Below, one piece after another: positions 1 through 7,406 of a DNA stretch of 64,000 nucleotides. The DNA lies in contig JAJVIK010000009.1 in NCBI GenBank assembly GCA_022072055.1, positions 1-64,000 of the forward strand, given 5' to 3'. Under the pieces are notes generated by a model that saw nothing but the letters and a program-made list of their open reading frames with translations, searched no databases and was not told the DNA's origin. The DNA comes from a bacterium. Its GTDB lineage: Bacteria > Hinthialibacterota > Hinthialibacteria > OLB16. How positions within the stretch are numbered: position 1 is the first letter of the stretch; each line of letters begins with the position of its first letter. The position numbers were made by a program, and so were the translations under genes.

Positions 1-89
1 CTCGCCTTCCAGCCCCTTCTCAACCCATCATACATTCCCGAGCATTCCCCATCCCTCAAAAAACTCAACCCCAAGAGTTGCTTAAATCC

Positions 90-110
90 GACCCCCGTTT
101 GTCGGATTCA
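90..110. repeat. Short inverted repeat ATCCGAC/GTCGGAT
   Basis: Seven-base perfect arms flank an eight-base centre just upstream of the truncated HD gene. It may mark the junction where the 5' end was lost or be a weak hairpin. No T-tract follows, so it is not a convincing terminator. Confidence 0.35.
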
Positions 111-116
111 CGCTGA

Positions 117-1280
117 ACCAGGACACAACAGCAGAGCGACCTTAGAGTAGCGGCGCTTCTCCATGACATCGGTCACTATCCATATTCTCATCTCATGGAA
201 GGCGTGGACCTTGTAAGGCTCCCAGAAGAATTCGTGGAGACGAGAGGTCCAAAGCGGGAACTGGACAAGAGCCACTGTCCCTATCCGAATCATGAGGAGG
301 TCGGACGTATAATAGTAGATTCCCAAAAAGACCTCTTCACGATACTCGGTGGAAAAGCAGAGGCGAACAAGATCGCGGACCTCTTCACTCGCTCCAAGGC
401 CGCCGATCAGCAGAAGAGCAAGTTGATTCATAGTAGCTTGGATATGGACCGGATGGATTACTTATTGCGAGACGCGCAGGCCACTGGCGTTCCATATGGC
501 CAGGTCGATGTGAATTACCTTCTGAACAGACTTCAGGTCGACAAGACAGGTCTCATTGGTGTATCCCAAAGGGCAATCCCCGCCGCCGAACATTTTCTGT
601 TTGCGCGCTACTTCATGTATCGAGTTGTATATTACCACAAAACAACTCTTGGGTTTGAAGAGGTCTGTCGCCATTTGCTTCGGAGGTTGAGAGACAAAGG
701 GGAGGGAGACGTTCCCGCTGATGGCAAAGCGATATGGCGAATCGTGTCAACAAAACGCCTTCTGCAGTTTACCGATTCCATGTTGGATCAAATAATCCAC
801 GATGCATCCACGAGCAGAAACCGTGTTATTCGGGCGCTAGCGAGTACTCTTTCTTCACGCCATCCCCCGCAATTGCTAAAAGAGGTTCAGTGGTTTTCAG
901 ATGGAAAACAGGAAATCGCCCCACCAGCACTCTTTGAAAGAAACTGCAAGGAAAAGCTAGCCTCGCTCTCGAAGAAGCACGGTATTCCGCTTGGACAATT
1001 CATCTTTGTCGAAACGAAGCCGCTGAAGATAGAACAACGAGGAGCGGAGATTCTAGCTGCGAGAGCCAATGAGCTTCAACCTGAAAACGAGGACGAATTG
1101 ATTCGGGTTATGGATGGAAATGTGGCCAAGCCACTCGTAGAAACAGAAAACAGTATCATCAGGTATAGCTCCCACACGATTTTCCGGATGAGCAGGCTCT
1201 ACGTCGTATGCCCAGGAGGGGAAAACTCCCATGCAGTGGAGAAGCTGAGGAAAGCAGTGAAGGATTGGGATAAACATTAA
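117..1280 (+). pseudogene. 5'-truncated HD-superfamily phosphohydrolase (COG1078/SAMHD1-like)
   Basis: The open frame runs from just after an in-frame TGA at 114-116. It begins with AALLHDIGHYPYSHLMEG (from about 150), the second HD-domain metal motif. It continues through LDMDRMDYLLRDAQATG, the signature of the dGTPase/SAMHD1-like COG1078 family, and ends at TAA 1278-1280. The family's N-terminal part, with the first metal histidine in a RFxHSLG-type motif, is missing. Bases 1-116 encode nothing like it in any frame, and no ATG precedes the HD motif; the first ATG at 195 lies after it. A functional family member would hydrolyse nucleoside triphosphates or nucleotides, but loss of the first metal ligand makes activity doubtful. 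The stretch is visibly AT-richer than its neighbours, which suggests acquired DNA. It could also be an assembly junction. Confidence 0.7.
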
Positions 1281-1321
1281 CCTGCGTCACTTGACCGAGT
1301 CCTGCATTGGTCAGGCGCGGC

Positions 1322-2347
1322 TTACTTCCCCCGCATGTAAGCCGCCACAAGGGCGATCTTGGCGTCCAAGTCGGCGAGGTCGATCATCTCAATCGAGCTG
1401 TGAATGTAACGCGTGGGGAGCGAGATCGTGATCGCGCGGACCCCAGAGCGAGTCCGTTGAATCCCACCGGCGTCGGTTCCGCCTCGGGGCAGGATGTTGG
1501 GTTGGTGCTTGATCTTGTGCTGCTCCGCGAGTCGCCGGAACTCGGTCAGGAGCGCATGGTCGGAGATCACAGAGCCATCCATCACGGTCAGCCCCACCCC
1601 TTCTCCAAGGCGCGTGATCGCGTCTTTCGGATCCGTTCCCGGCGTATCCAGGGCCAGGGTGGTGTCGAGCGCCACCGCGATTTCCGGCTCGACCCCATAC
1701 CCCGAGGTGGTTGCCCCGCGCAGCCCGACCTCCTCCTGGGTGGTGAACACCGCGTAGGTGTCATCCCGACTCGATTTTGAACGTTTGAGCGCCTGGATCA
1801 GGGTGTACACAGCCGTGCGGTTGTCCATCGATTTTCCGGTGAGACGGTTCCCGACTTGGAGCGTGTCCCGGTGGATCACCACCATGTCGCCCGGCGAAAC
1901 CAGCTTCTTGACCTCCTTGCCCGGCAGGCCCACATCCACATACAGGTCATCCAGCGTAAGGGGCTTCTTCTTGTCTTCCTCGGTCTGCACATGCACAGGC
2001 TTGGTCGCCGAGGAAACCACCCCCCAGATCTCCTTCTTCCCAAGGATACGAACCCTCTGGACCACCGTGTTGCGCGGGTCATGCCCACCGACCGGATTCA
2101 AGCGGATGAAGCCGTTGTCGTCGATGAACCGGACGATGAACCCGATCTCATCCATGTGCGCCGCGTACATCACTCGTCGCGGCTTCTTCGAGGTCCCCTG
2201 GCGGAACGCGATCAGGTTCCCCAGCGCGTCCACGCGAAAACTCTCCACCGTCCCCTTGAGTTCGCGTTCCACCAAGGCGCGTATTGCCTCCTCGCGCCCA
2301 GAAATCCCAGGGGTCTGGGTCAGTTCCAAGAGCAGCTCCAGCGACAT
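1322..2347 (-). CDS. M42-family metallo-aminopeptidase (FrvX-like)
   Basis: A 341-residue cytosolic di-zinc peptidase of normal M42 length. All family residues are visible: H64 and D66 in YAAHMDEIGF, D175 in SMDNRTAV, the catalytic pair E205/E206 in TTQEEVGLRGA, D228 in ALDTT, and H316 in YIHSSIE. PRGGTDAG near 287-294 is also typical. M42 enzymes form dodecameric tetrahedral complexes that trim N-terminal residues from peptides; some relatives are annotated as endoglucanase M, so substrate is uncertain. A GGGGGAG Shine-Dalgarno lies about 11 bases before the ATG. The gene follows NAD kinase on the same strand with a 16-base gap, so the two are probably co-transcribed. Confidence 0.9.
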   Translation of the reverse strand: MSLELLLELTQTPGISGREEAIRALVERELKGTVESFRVDALGNLIAFRQGTSKKPRRVMYAAHMDEIGFIVRFIDDNGFIRLNPVGGHDPRNTVVQRVRILGKKEIWGVVSSATKPVHVQTEEDKKKPLTLDDLYVDVGLPGKEVKKLVSPGDMVVIHRDTLQVGNRLTGKSMDNRTAVYTLIQALKRSKSSRDDTYAVFTTQEEVGLRGATTSGYGVEPEIAVALDTTLALDTPGTDPKDAITRLGEGVGLTVMDGSVISDHALLTEFRRLAEQHKIKHQPNILPRGGTDAGGIQRTRSGVRAITISLPTRYIHSSIEMIDLADLDAKIALVAAYMRGK

Positions 2348-2363
2348 TTCCAGGTCTCCCCCA

Positions 2364-3059
2364 TCAAGTGATAGCCTCCGCCTCCGGAAGGGACAGTATC
2401 CGCGCGGGCTCTCTTGCCTTGCGGACCGTGAAGGATTCCCCCTCGGAAAGCGAGATGGTTTCAGGGTCGTTGTCGGCGGCGACTAGCGCCGGTCCACGCA
2501 GAACCGTGACCCGGATCACAGCGCAATCGCGCAACACCAGGTGGTCCACCGGCTCAATCGTGTTGTTGAAGGCCAGGCCGATCCCCACCTCGAACAAGCT
2601 GTGGGTGATGCTCCGGTAGTAAGCCGTGCTCCCGAATGGAGTGGCCACGATCAGGCCATCGCCGATGATTTCATCGCTATAGAGTCGTCCATTGATCTCA
2701 ACCCTGTAGCGCACCGCGCTCGTGACTGCGGCGTTGTGAAAAATGATGTCATTGAGCGCGTACAGCTTTCGCCCACCGGACTCCGCCACCAGCTTCATCT
2801 GCGGAATCTCGACCAGCGTGTCCGCGGCGAGCTTGTCCAAAAGCTCCTCGAAACGATGGTTGTGGGTCTTGCGCGAGGTTTCCGAGGCGCGCATGGGGAG
2901 CTTCGGCACCCCCGGGTAATCACGCTCGGCCCACAGCAAGGTCCCATCCCCGCCAATCGAGACCACCACTTCGGGGGAAATGTCATCCCGCTCAAGTCCG
3001 CGCGCGGGCAGGAGCTCCTCCACCTCAGCCAAGTCTTGTCCAACCAGCGCCACTCGCAT
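2364..3059 (-). CDS. nadK: NAD(+) kinase-like protein (ATP-NAD kinase family)
   Basis: Makes NADP from NAD using ATP or polyphosphate in the cytosol. Seen: the GGDGT phosphate-binding motif at residues 36-40, ALNDI at 101-105, and GDGLIVATPFGSTAYYRS at 133-150, the three diagnostic NAD kinase blocks in order. At 231 residues it is shorter than the usual 270-300. The first Rossmann strand region is abbreviated and the protein begins directly with MRVALVGQDL. The C-terminal beta-sandwich is present. It heads a two-gene minus-strand unit with the M42 peptidase. The core motifs are intact, so it is probably active; the symbol is by family, not by close orthology. Confidence 0.85.
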   Translation of the reverse strand: MRVALVGQDLAEVEELLPARGLERDDISPEVVVSIGGDGTLLWAERDYPGVPKLPMRASETSRKTHNHRFEELLDKLAADTLVEIPQMKLVAESGGRKLYALNDIIFHNAAVTSAVRYRVEINGRLYSDEIIGDGLIVATPFGSTAYYRSITHSLFEVGIGLAFNNTIEPVDHLVLRDCAVIRVTVLRGPALVAADNDPETISLSEGESFTVRKAREPARILSLPEAEAIT

Positions 3060-3180
3060 CTCGAATCCTCACGGGTATTTGGGTTGACGCCATCGAGACT
3101 CCCCCGCATTCGGTCCATTCTACGCTTATCCCGGCGCTGAGTGTACGGTTCCCTGGACCGGACCGGATAAGGACGAACCG

Positions 3181-3855
3181 ATGACCCTTGATTTTTCCCA
3201 GTTCCCGCTCCCCGTGATCCGGGAAGAGGCCGGCTTTCGCGTCCTGAACAAGCCTTCCGGCCTTGCGGTCTTGAAGGACAACACGGGGGCCACCTCAATC
3301 CAGGACCTGTACCCAACCCAGTTCGGCGAGGCCTCCCTGTTTGTCCACCGGATCGACAAGGGGACTTCGGGGCTACTGATGGTGGCGCGAACCGAGAAGA
3401 CTCGCGCCGCGCTTGCGCGGCTCTTCAGTCAAAGTGGAATCGAAAAGACCTACCTGGCGCTTGTCTGGGGCAGGCCGGAACGGGAAGAGGGGCTGATCGA
3501 CCTCCCGCTCGAACCCGGACGAAAAGGGAGGTTCCGGGTGGCCCAGCCCGGGCGCGGTCAGGCCAGCCGAACCGAATACCGCCTTCTTGCCATGGGGGAG
3601 GGAGTGAGCCTGATCCGATGTCGCCCGCTCTCCGGGCGCACTCATCAAGTGAGAATCCACTTGGCCGCCATCGGCTGCCCCCTGGTGAAAGACCCGCTCT
3701 ACGGACGCGAGCGCTCCAGTCCCTCGCGGGATCCGCATCTGACACTGCACGCTTGGAAGCTCCGCTTCAGCTTGCCTGGAACGGATCAAATGGTCCAAGT
3801 CGAGGCCCCACCCCCTGACTGGGCGACACCGCTGCTGATTCTCCCAAATGCGTGA
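3181..3855 (+). CDS. RluA-family RNA pseudouridine synthase
   Basis: Isomerises uridine to pseudouridine in rRNA or tRNA. The catalytic aspartate is D59 in the motif VHRIDKGTSGLLMVAR. The C-terminal GRTHQVRIHLAAIGCPL and DPLYG blocks of RluA/RluC/RluD enzymes are intact. There is no N-terminal S4 RNA-binding domain; the 224-residue protein starts almost directly at the catalytic fold, as in RluA and TruC-type members. The target uridine cannot be predicted. It is divergent from the NAD kinase gene; the 120-base gap should hold both promoters, but none is clear. Confidence 0.88.
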   Translation: MTLDFSQFPLPVIREEAGFRVLNKPSGLAVLKDNTGATSIQDLYPTQFGEASLFVHRIDKGTSGLLMVARTEKTRAALARLFSQSGIEKTYLALVWGRPEREEGLIDLPLEPGRKGRFRVAQPGRGQASRTEYRLLAMGEGVSLIRCRPLSGRTHQVRIHLAAIGCPLVKDPLYGRERSSPSRDPHLTLHAWKLRFSLPGTDQMVQVEAPPPDWATPLLILPNA

Positions 3856-3871
3856 TAACCTCCAAGTTTGA

Positions 3872-3968
3872 GAACCACGGAGAACTCGGAAGAACCGGGG
3901 AGGGCGGAAGGGGACCTTCAGCGCGTACGTCCGTTCTCCGGCGTTTCCGATTCCGTTTTCCGTGGTTC
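3872..3968. repeat. Degenerate CACGGAG-type intergenic repeat with 10-bp inverted ends
   Basis: GAACCACGGA at 3872-3881 is the exact reverse complement of TCCGTGGTTC at 3959-3968. Between them are short degenerate GGAGAAC/GTTCTCC-like iterations. The pattern resembles the CCACGGAGAACACGG-type palindromic elements scattered between genes in many metagenomic genomes. An upstream ATG at 3868 would read through this element into surE, which argues against that start. Confidence 0.5.
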
Positions 3969-4011
3969 AAGAGACCACGAAAAAGATCATCCTTTCCCGG
4001 AGGTGACTTCC

Positions 4012-4836
4012 CTGAGCGCCATTCTGATTACGAACGATGACGGTTACAGCGCGCCCGGCCTGCGGACGCTGTGGGATTGCGCGAGCGCCCTGGAGGGGTT
4101 CCGTCCAAAGGTTGCCGCTCCGGCGCGGGGATGGTCTGTGCGCAGCCACGCCACCATGGTCCACGCCGATGAAGCCATCCGAGTCACTCCGCTCGACCTG
4201 GATGGGATGGAGGGGGTGATCGTGGATGGCTTTCCGGCGGATTGTGTGAGGGTCGCCCTCCGCGGATTGGACTGGCTCGAGGACGGGTGTCCCCTGGTGC
4301 TGTCCGGCATCAACTCGGGGGGTAATCTCGGGGTGGACGCTTACTATTCCGGAACGCTTGCGGCGGCGCGCGAGGGGGCGATCCTGGGGTGTTCGGCGAT
4401 TGCCCTCTCGGTCCTCTTCTCACGGACCGAGCCGACGGATTGGAGGCGAGTCGAACGATGGGCTCTCGCCGTGCTCCGCGAGCTTGCGCCACTGGCGCAA
4501 GCGAACTGCCCCTCGCTCTGGAATGTGAACTTCCCCGCTCCCCAGCTCTCGGATGAGCTCCCCCCCATCCGGTTTGTCCCGATGTCGACCGACCCGCTTG
4601 CGGTGAGCTACAACGGACATCGGGAGGAATCCGACTCGCTGGTTTACAGTGGCCCCTACCGGGACCGGTTCGCGCGTCCCGGCACGGATGTGGAGGCGCT
4701 CTTTTCGGGCGCGATCACAATTACCCCCATGCGTCTCGATCTCACCGACTCGACATTGCTCGAACAGGCGCGGTCCGAGTTTTCCATCGGCATGGAACTT
4801 GTCCCCTCGGAACGGGCGCTTTCCCCTCATGCTTGA
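4012..4836 (+). CDS. surE: 5'/3'-nucleotidase SurE
   Basis: A metal-dependent nucleoside monophosphatase, typically involved in stationary-phase survival. The N-terminus carries AILITNDDGYSAPGL with the DD metal pair. VLSGINSGGNLGVDAYYSGT, AAREG and WNVNFP follow, all SurE hallmarks. Start choice: a perfect GGAGGTGA Shine-Dalgarno at 3999-4006 lies five bases before CTG 4012, giving a 274-residue protein of normal SurE length beginning LSAILITNDDG. GTG 4003 is in frame but sits inside the Shine-Dalgarno and has no ribosome site of its own. ATG 3868 would add 48 residues encoded by an intergenic repeat. The rare CTG start is therefore best supported. The end overlaps the next gene by eight bases. 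Confidence 0.88.
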   Translation: MSAILITNDDGYSAPGLRTLWDCASALEGFRPKVAAPARGWSVRSHATMVHADEAIRVTPLDLDGMEGVIVDGFPADCVRVALRGLDWLEDGCPLVLSGINSGGNLGVDAYYSGTLAAAREGAILGCSAIALSVLFSRTEPTDWRRVERWALAVLRELAPLAQANCPSLWNVNFPAPQLSDELPPIRFVPMSTDPLAVSYNGHREESDSLVYSGPYRDRFARPGTDVEALFSGAITITPMRLDLTDSTLLEQARSEFSIGMELVPSERALSPHA

Positions 4837-5428
4837 GCTCCCCAAAACCCGAAAACTTGGAGAGAAGATCCTGGCCCCGGCGCAACGGTTTGATGCCCTG
4901 AGCCAATTTCTGGTGGACTACTTCCTGCCAGCTTGCGCGATTTTCGCCATGGTGTCTTTCCCGTGGCTCGCCTGGAAAATGAATGGAGTTTTCGGGCAAC
5001 ACCTCCCCGCCGAGGCGCGCGGCACAGTCCGGCTCATGCTCGGATTCATCGTATTCGTGGGGATCTCGACAGGCGCGGGATTTCTTTTCCTTCGATGGCG
5101 TCTCAGAAGGCGCATCTATGACCGGTATATTTTCACCGATGATCATGTGATCCGCGCCCATGTCGGGTCCACGGTAATCGAGGCGCCCTGGGAAACAGTC
5201 CGTATCGGCAAAGTGGTCGAACTCGGCCGGGTTCAGACCGCCACGCTTGAGACTCCCGCGGGGAAGATTTGGTTTGATGCCACTTATGTGGACGCCAACG
5301 GGCCGCGTCCCGCCCCGCGCCGCGGATGGAAGGGGGATTACCTCCTCTACCCGGACACCTCCCGCCGCCCCCTGCTCATCCGCCAGAATGAACTTTTCGT
5401 GATGGTGAAGGAAAGAGTGGGGGAGTGA
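4829..5428 (+). CDS. Two-TM membrane protein with C-terminal PH-like domain
   Basis: A 199-residue protein whose ATG overlaps the last eight bases of surE, implying translational coupling. Two hydrophobic helices are visible, near residues 28-50 (FLPACAIFAMVSFPWLAWKM) and 68-90 (LMLGFIVFVGISTGAGFLFL). A soluble C-terminal beta-rich domain of about 100 residues follows, with the alternating pattern of bacterial PH/YcxB-like domains (YIFTDDHVIRAHVGSTVIEAP). No catalytic motif is visible and no specific function can be assigned. A longer reading starting inside surE is only the out-of-frame continuation. Confidence 0.65.
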   Translation: MLELPKTRKLGEKILAPAQRFDALSQFLVDYFLPACAIFAMVSFPWLAWKMNGVFGQHLPAEARGTVRLMLGFIVFVGISTGAGFLFLRWRLRRRIYDRYIFTDDHVIRAHVGSTVIEAPWETVRIGKVVELGRVQTATLETPAGKIWFDATYVDANGPRPAPRRGWKGDYLLYPDTSRRPLLIRQNELFVMVKERVGE

Positions 5429-5493
5429 ATCGGTCGAACGGGGTTCCGGCGATCGGTGGACCTTGGTAGATTATACAAGAGGGGATCCGAAGG

Positions 5494-5742
5494 ATGTCAT
5501 CATACACATACACAGTCCACCTGGAACCTGACGAAGAAGGTGGGTACACGGTCACCGTTCCGGCCCTTCCCGGTTGCGTTACTGAAGGTGATGACTACGA
5601 GGAGGCGATGGCGAATGCTCAAGAAGCGATTCTTTGCTATCTGGAGTCTCTTCTTAAGGACGGGGAGCCGATTCCCCTCGAACCTCAGCCGGTCGGAGTG
5701 ATCGATATCGGATTGCGGGTTGAGTTTCCGGTTGCGGTATGA
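5494..5742 (+). CDS. hicB: HicB-like antitoxin
   Basis: An 82-residue protein with the HicB degenerate RNase H-like fold: YTVHLEPDEEGGYTVTVPAL, then PGCVTEGDDYEEAMANAQEAI. No added DNA-binding tail is seen, so autorepression, if any, needs another factor. It lies immediately upstream of hicA with a four-base ATGA overlap. The order antitoxin-toxin is one of the two known HicAB arrangements. A -10-like TATACA sits at 5472-5477 but no convincing -35 is visible. Confidence 0.85.
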   Translation: MSSYTYTVHLEPDEEGGYTVTVPALPGCVTEGDDYEEAMANAQEAILCYLESLLKDGEPIPLEPQPVGVIDIGLRVEFPVAV

Positions 5743-5963
5743 CCCGACTTCCAGCGATCACCCCGAGGGAGTTGGTGGCCGCGCTCAAGAGAATTGGCTT
5801 TGAAGAGCACCACCAAAAAGGGAGTCATCTCGCCCTCAGGCATCCAGTCACGAAGCGACGCACTATAGTGGCAATGCACAGAAAAGACCTGAAGCGAAGC
5901 ACGGTGAAGGGGATCTTATTGGAGGCCGGACTCACCGAAGAAGACATTCTGCGATTGCTGTAG
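5739..5963 (+). CDS. hicA: HicA-like mRNA interferase toxin
   Basis: A 74-residue dsRBD-like toxin that cleaves mRNA and tmRNA when free of HicB. The catalytic histidine is H30 in the motif KGSHLALRHP. The preceding RELVAALKRIGFEEHHQ and the C-terminal DLKRSTVKGILLEAGLTEEDIL are typical of the family. It overlaps hicB by four bases and should be translated with it. This is a type II module, probably part of the mobile gene pool. Confidence 0.87.
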   Translation: MTRLPAITPRELVAALKRIGFEEHHQKGSHLALRHPVTKRRTIVAMHRKDLKRSTVKGILLEAGLTEEDILRLL

Positions 5964-6027
5964 AGCTTGCATGCCGACCATTTCCCAGTAGATCTGGCGG
6001 TTGTCTCCGCCGGCCGACAGGGTTGCC

Positions 6028-7059
6028 TCAAGTATCACTCCCCTGGAACACCCCCCTCACCTCCACCGCTTCACCCCTCGTCGCCGAGCGCTCAAATCCC
6101 TCCGCCATCGCCACCGCCCAGAGCCCATCCTCTCCCGTGATCGGCATCGGCTCCCCACGCAGGACCGCCTCCGCGAAAAGTCGCAGCTCCTTGCGATAGG
6201 CCGGCTCCTCGTGAGCTTCCAGAATCGGGACCTCCGCTTCTTCGCCGTCCCAGCCCTTCCATCGCGCGCTTGCGAAGCCGGCCCAGGCTACCCCGCGCTC
6301 ACAGAACACGGTCACGCAGGTCTCACCCCTTGGGGAGATTTGCGAAAAATGAAACTGACCGAATGCCCCGCTCCCAAACTCGATGATTCCAACATGCAGG
6401 TCTTCGTAGTCGGTCTCCGGATCGGTTCCCACCCTGCGGCTCTTCGCGAACACCGAGATGGGGTTGCCGCATAAGTGGCGGGAATAATCCAGCTCATGGA
6501 CATGCACCTCGAACAGCAGTCCTCCACTGTTCCCTTTCCGCAACCGCCAAGCATCCCGATAGTTCGCCGGGAACGGTGGGCCGTACCGGCGCGATTCGAC
6601 CATGAGCGGCTTCCCCAGCGCCCCCGAAAGGACATGGTCCGCGAGGCGCCCGAACCCTCCGAAGTAACGCAACACCTGTCCCACCATCAGCGGCGAGCCG
6701 GCTTCCCGGCATGCCTCCACCACCCTCCGCCCCTCCGCCACGGATAACGCGAGGGGTTTTTCGCTGAACACCGCTTTCCCGGCCCGCGCGGCGGCAATGG
6801 CCTGGGCCGGTCGAATGGTGGGCGGCGCGCTCAGCAAGACCGCTTGGACCCCTTTCCTCTCCAGGAGGCTCTCAAAGGACTCCTCCGGCTCGCATCCGAA
6901 TTCCCCCACAACTTTCGACAGATTCTGAGGATGCGGGTCGAAGGCCGCCACCGGGGCCAGGCAGTCCAGTCCCACGCATTCTTTGAGGATCGCCTGGGCA
7001 ATACCCCCGCATCCAACCACCCCCAGTCCGAGTCGCTCCGCTTTCATGGTCACGCTCAC
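6028..7059 (-). CDS. Gfo/Idh/MocA-family oxidoreductase
   Basis: An NAD(P)-dependent oxidoreductase of the glucose-fructose oxidoreductase/inositol dehydrogenase family. The Rossmann motif GLGVVGCGGIAQAI lies near the N-terminus. EKPLALSVAEG around residue 100 carries the family's EKP lysine. FEVHVHELDY in the C-terminal domain holds the substrate-site histidines. The likely substrate is a sugar or inositol derivative, not identifiable here. Starts at GTG 7059, GTG 7053 or ATG 7047 are all possible behind GAGGGGG; ATG 7047 has a spacing of about 11. It stands alone on the minus strand beside the HicBA pair. Confidence 0.85.
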   Translation of the reverse strand: MSVTMKAERLGLGVVGCGGIAQAILKECVGLDCLAPVAAFDPHPQNLSKVVGEFGCEPEESFESLLERKGVQAVLLSAPPTIRPAQAIAAARAGKAVFSEKPLALSVAEGRRVVEACREAGSPLMVGQVLRYFGGFGRLADHVLSGALGKPLMVESRRYGPPFPANYRDAWRLRKGNSGGLLFEVHVHELDYSRHLCGNPISVFAKSRRVGTDPETDYEDLHVGIIEFGSGAFGQFHFSQISPRGETCVTVFCERGVAWAGFASARWKGWDGEEAEVPILEAHEEPAYRKELRLFAEAVLRGEPMPITGEDGLWAVAMAEGFERSATRGEAVEVRGVFQGSDT

Positions 7060-7157
7060 CCCCTCTTCGGGCTTTATTCACAGGCCCCTTCTTTTCACAA
7101 TCGGGGAACTTTACCCGCGAGAGTCCCGCATGGGTAAGAGGCGGCATCGAATTGTGC

Positions 7158-7186
7158 TAAAGTTCTCCCCTGTTTGGAGCCGATAA
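7158..7186 (+). promoter_or_regulatory. Sigma-28 (FliA)-like promoter TAAAGTTC-N13-GCCGATAA
   Basis: TAAAGTTC at 7158-7165 and GCCGATAA at 7179-7186 match the FliA consensus TAAAGTTT-N11-GCCGATAA at seven of eight and eight of eight positions. The spacer is 13 rather than 11-12, the one weakness. It lies about 220 bases upstream of the giant exoprotein start. The octamer recurs at 29506 and 52153. Confidence 0.5.
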
Positions 7187-7260
7187 CCGCTAGGTGGCTT
7201 TCCGATCCGATCCTCGGATGTCCATATCCTCCAGGGAAGGGCGGAAAAACAAAGAACACC

Positions 7261-7290
7261 TTGACAGTTGTTGTGAATGAAGGATATTTT
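7261..7290 (+). promoter_or_regulatory. Sigma-70-like promoter TTGACA with TATTTT
   Basis: A perfect -35 TTGACA at 7261-7266 is followed after 17-18 bases by ATATTT/TATTTT. The site is about 110 bases upstream of the giant exoprotein start, so this gene may have both a housekeeping and a sigma-28-type promoter. The rest of the 7060-7406 intergenic stretch shows only a small ATCCGA/TCGGAT hairpin near 7207. Confidence 0.5.
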
Positions 7291-7406
7291 TTCGGTTAAA
7301 CCGGATAGGGAAGGGCAGCCGTGAACGGGGCCTGACCGGAGGGGTCGGGGGATTCCCGTGTTCCCTTAATGTTTTTGCTTGTTGATTGTTGCCCAGGGAG
7401 TGTGAG

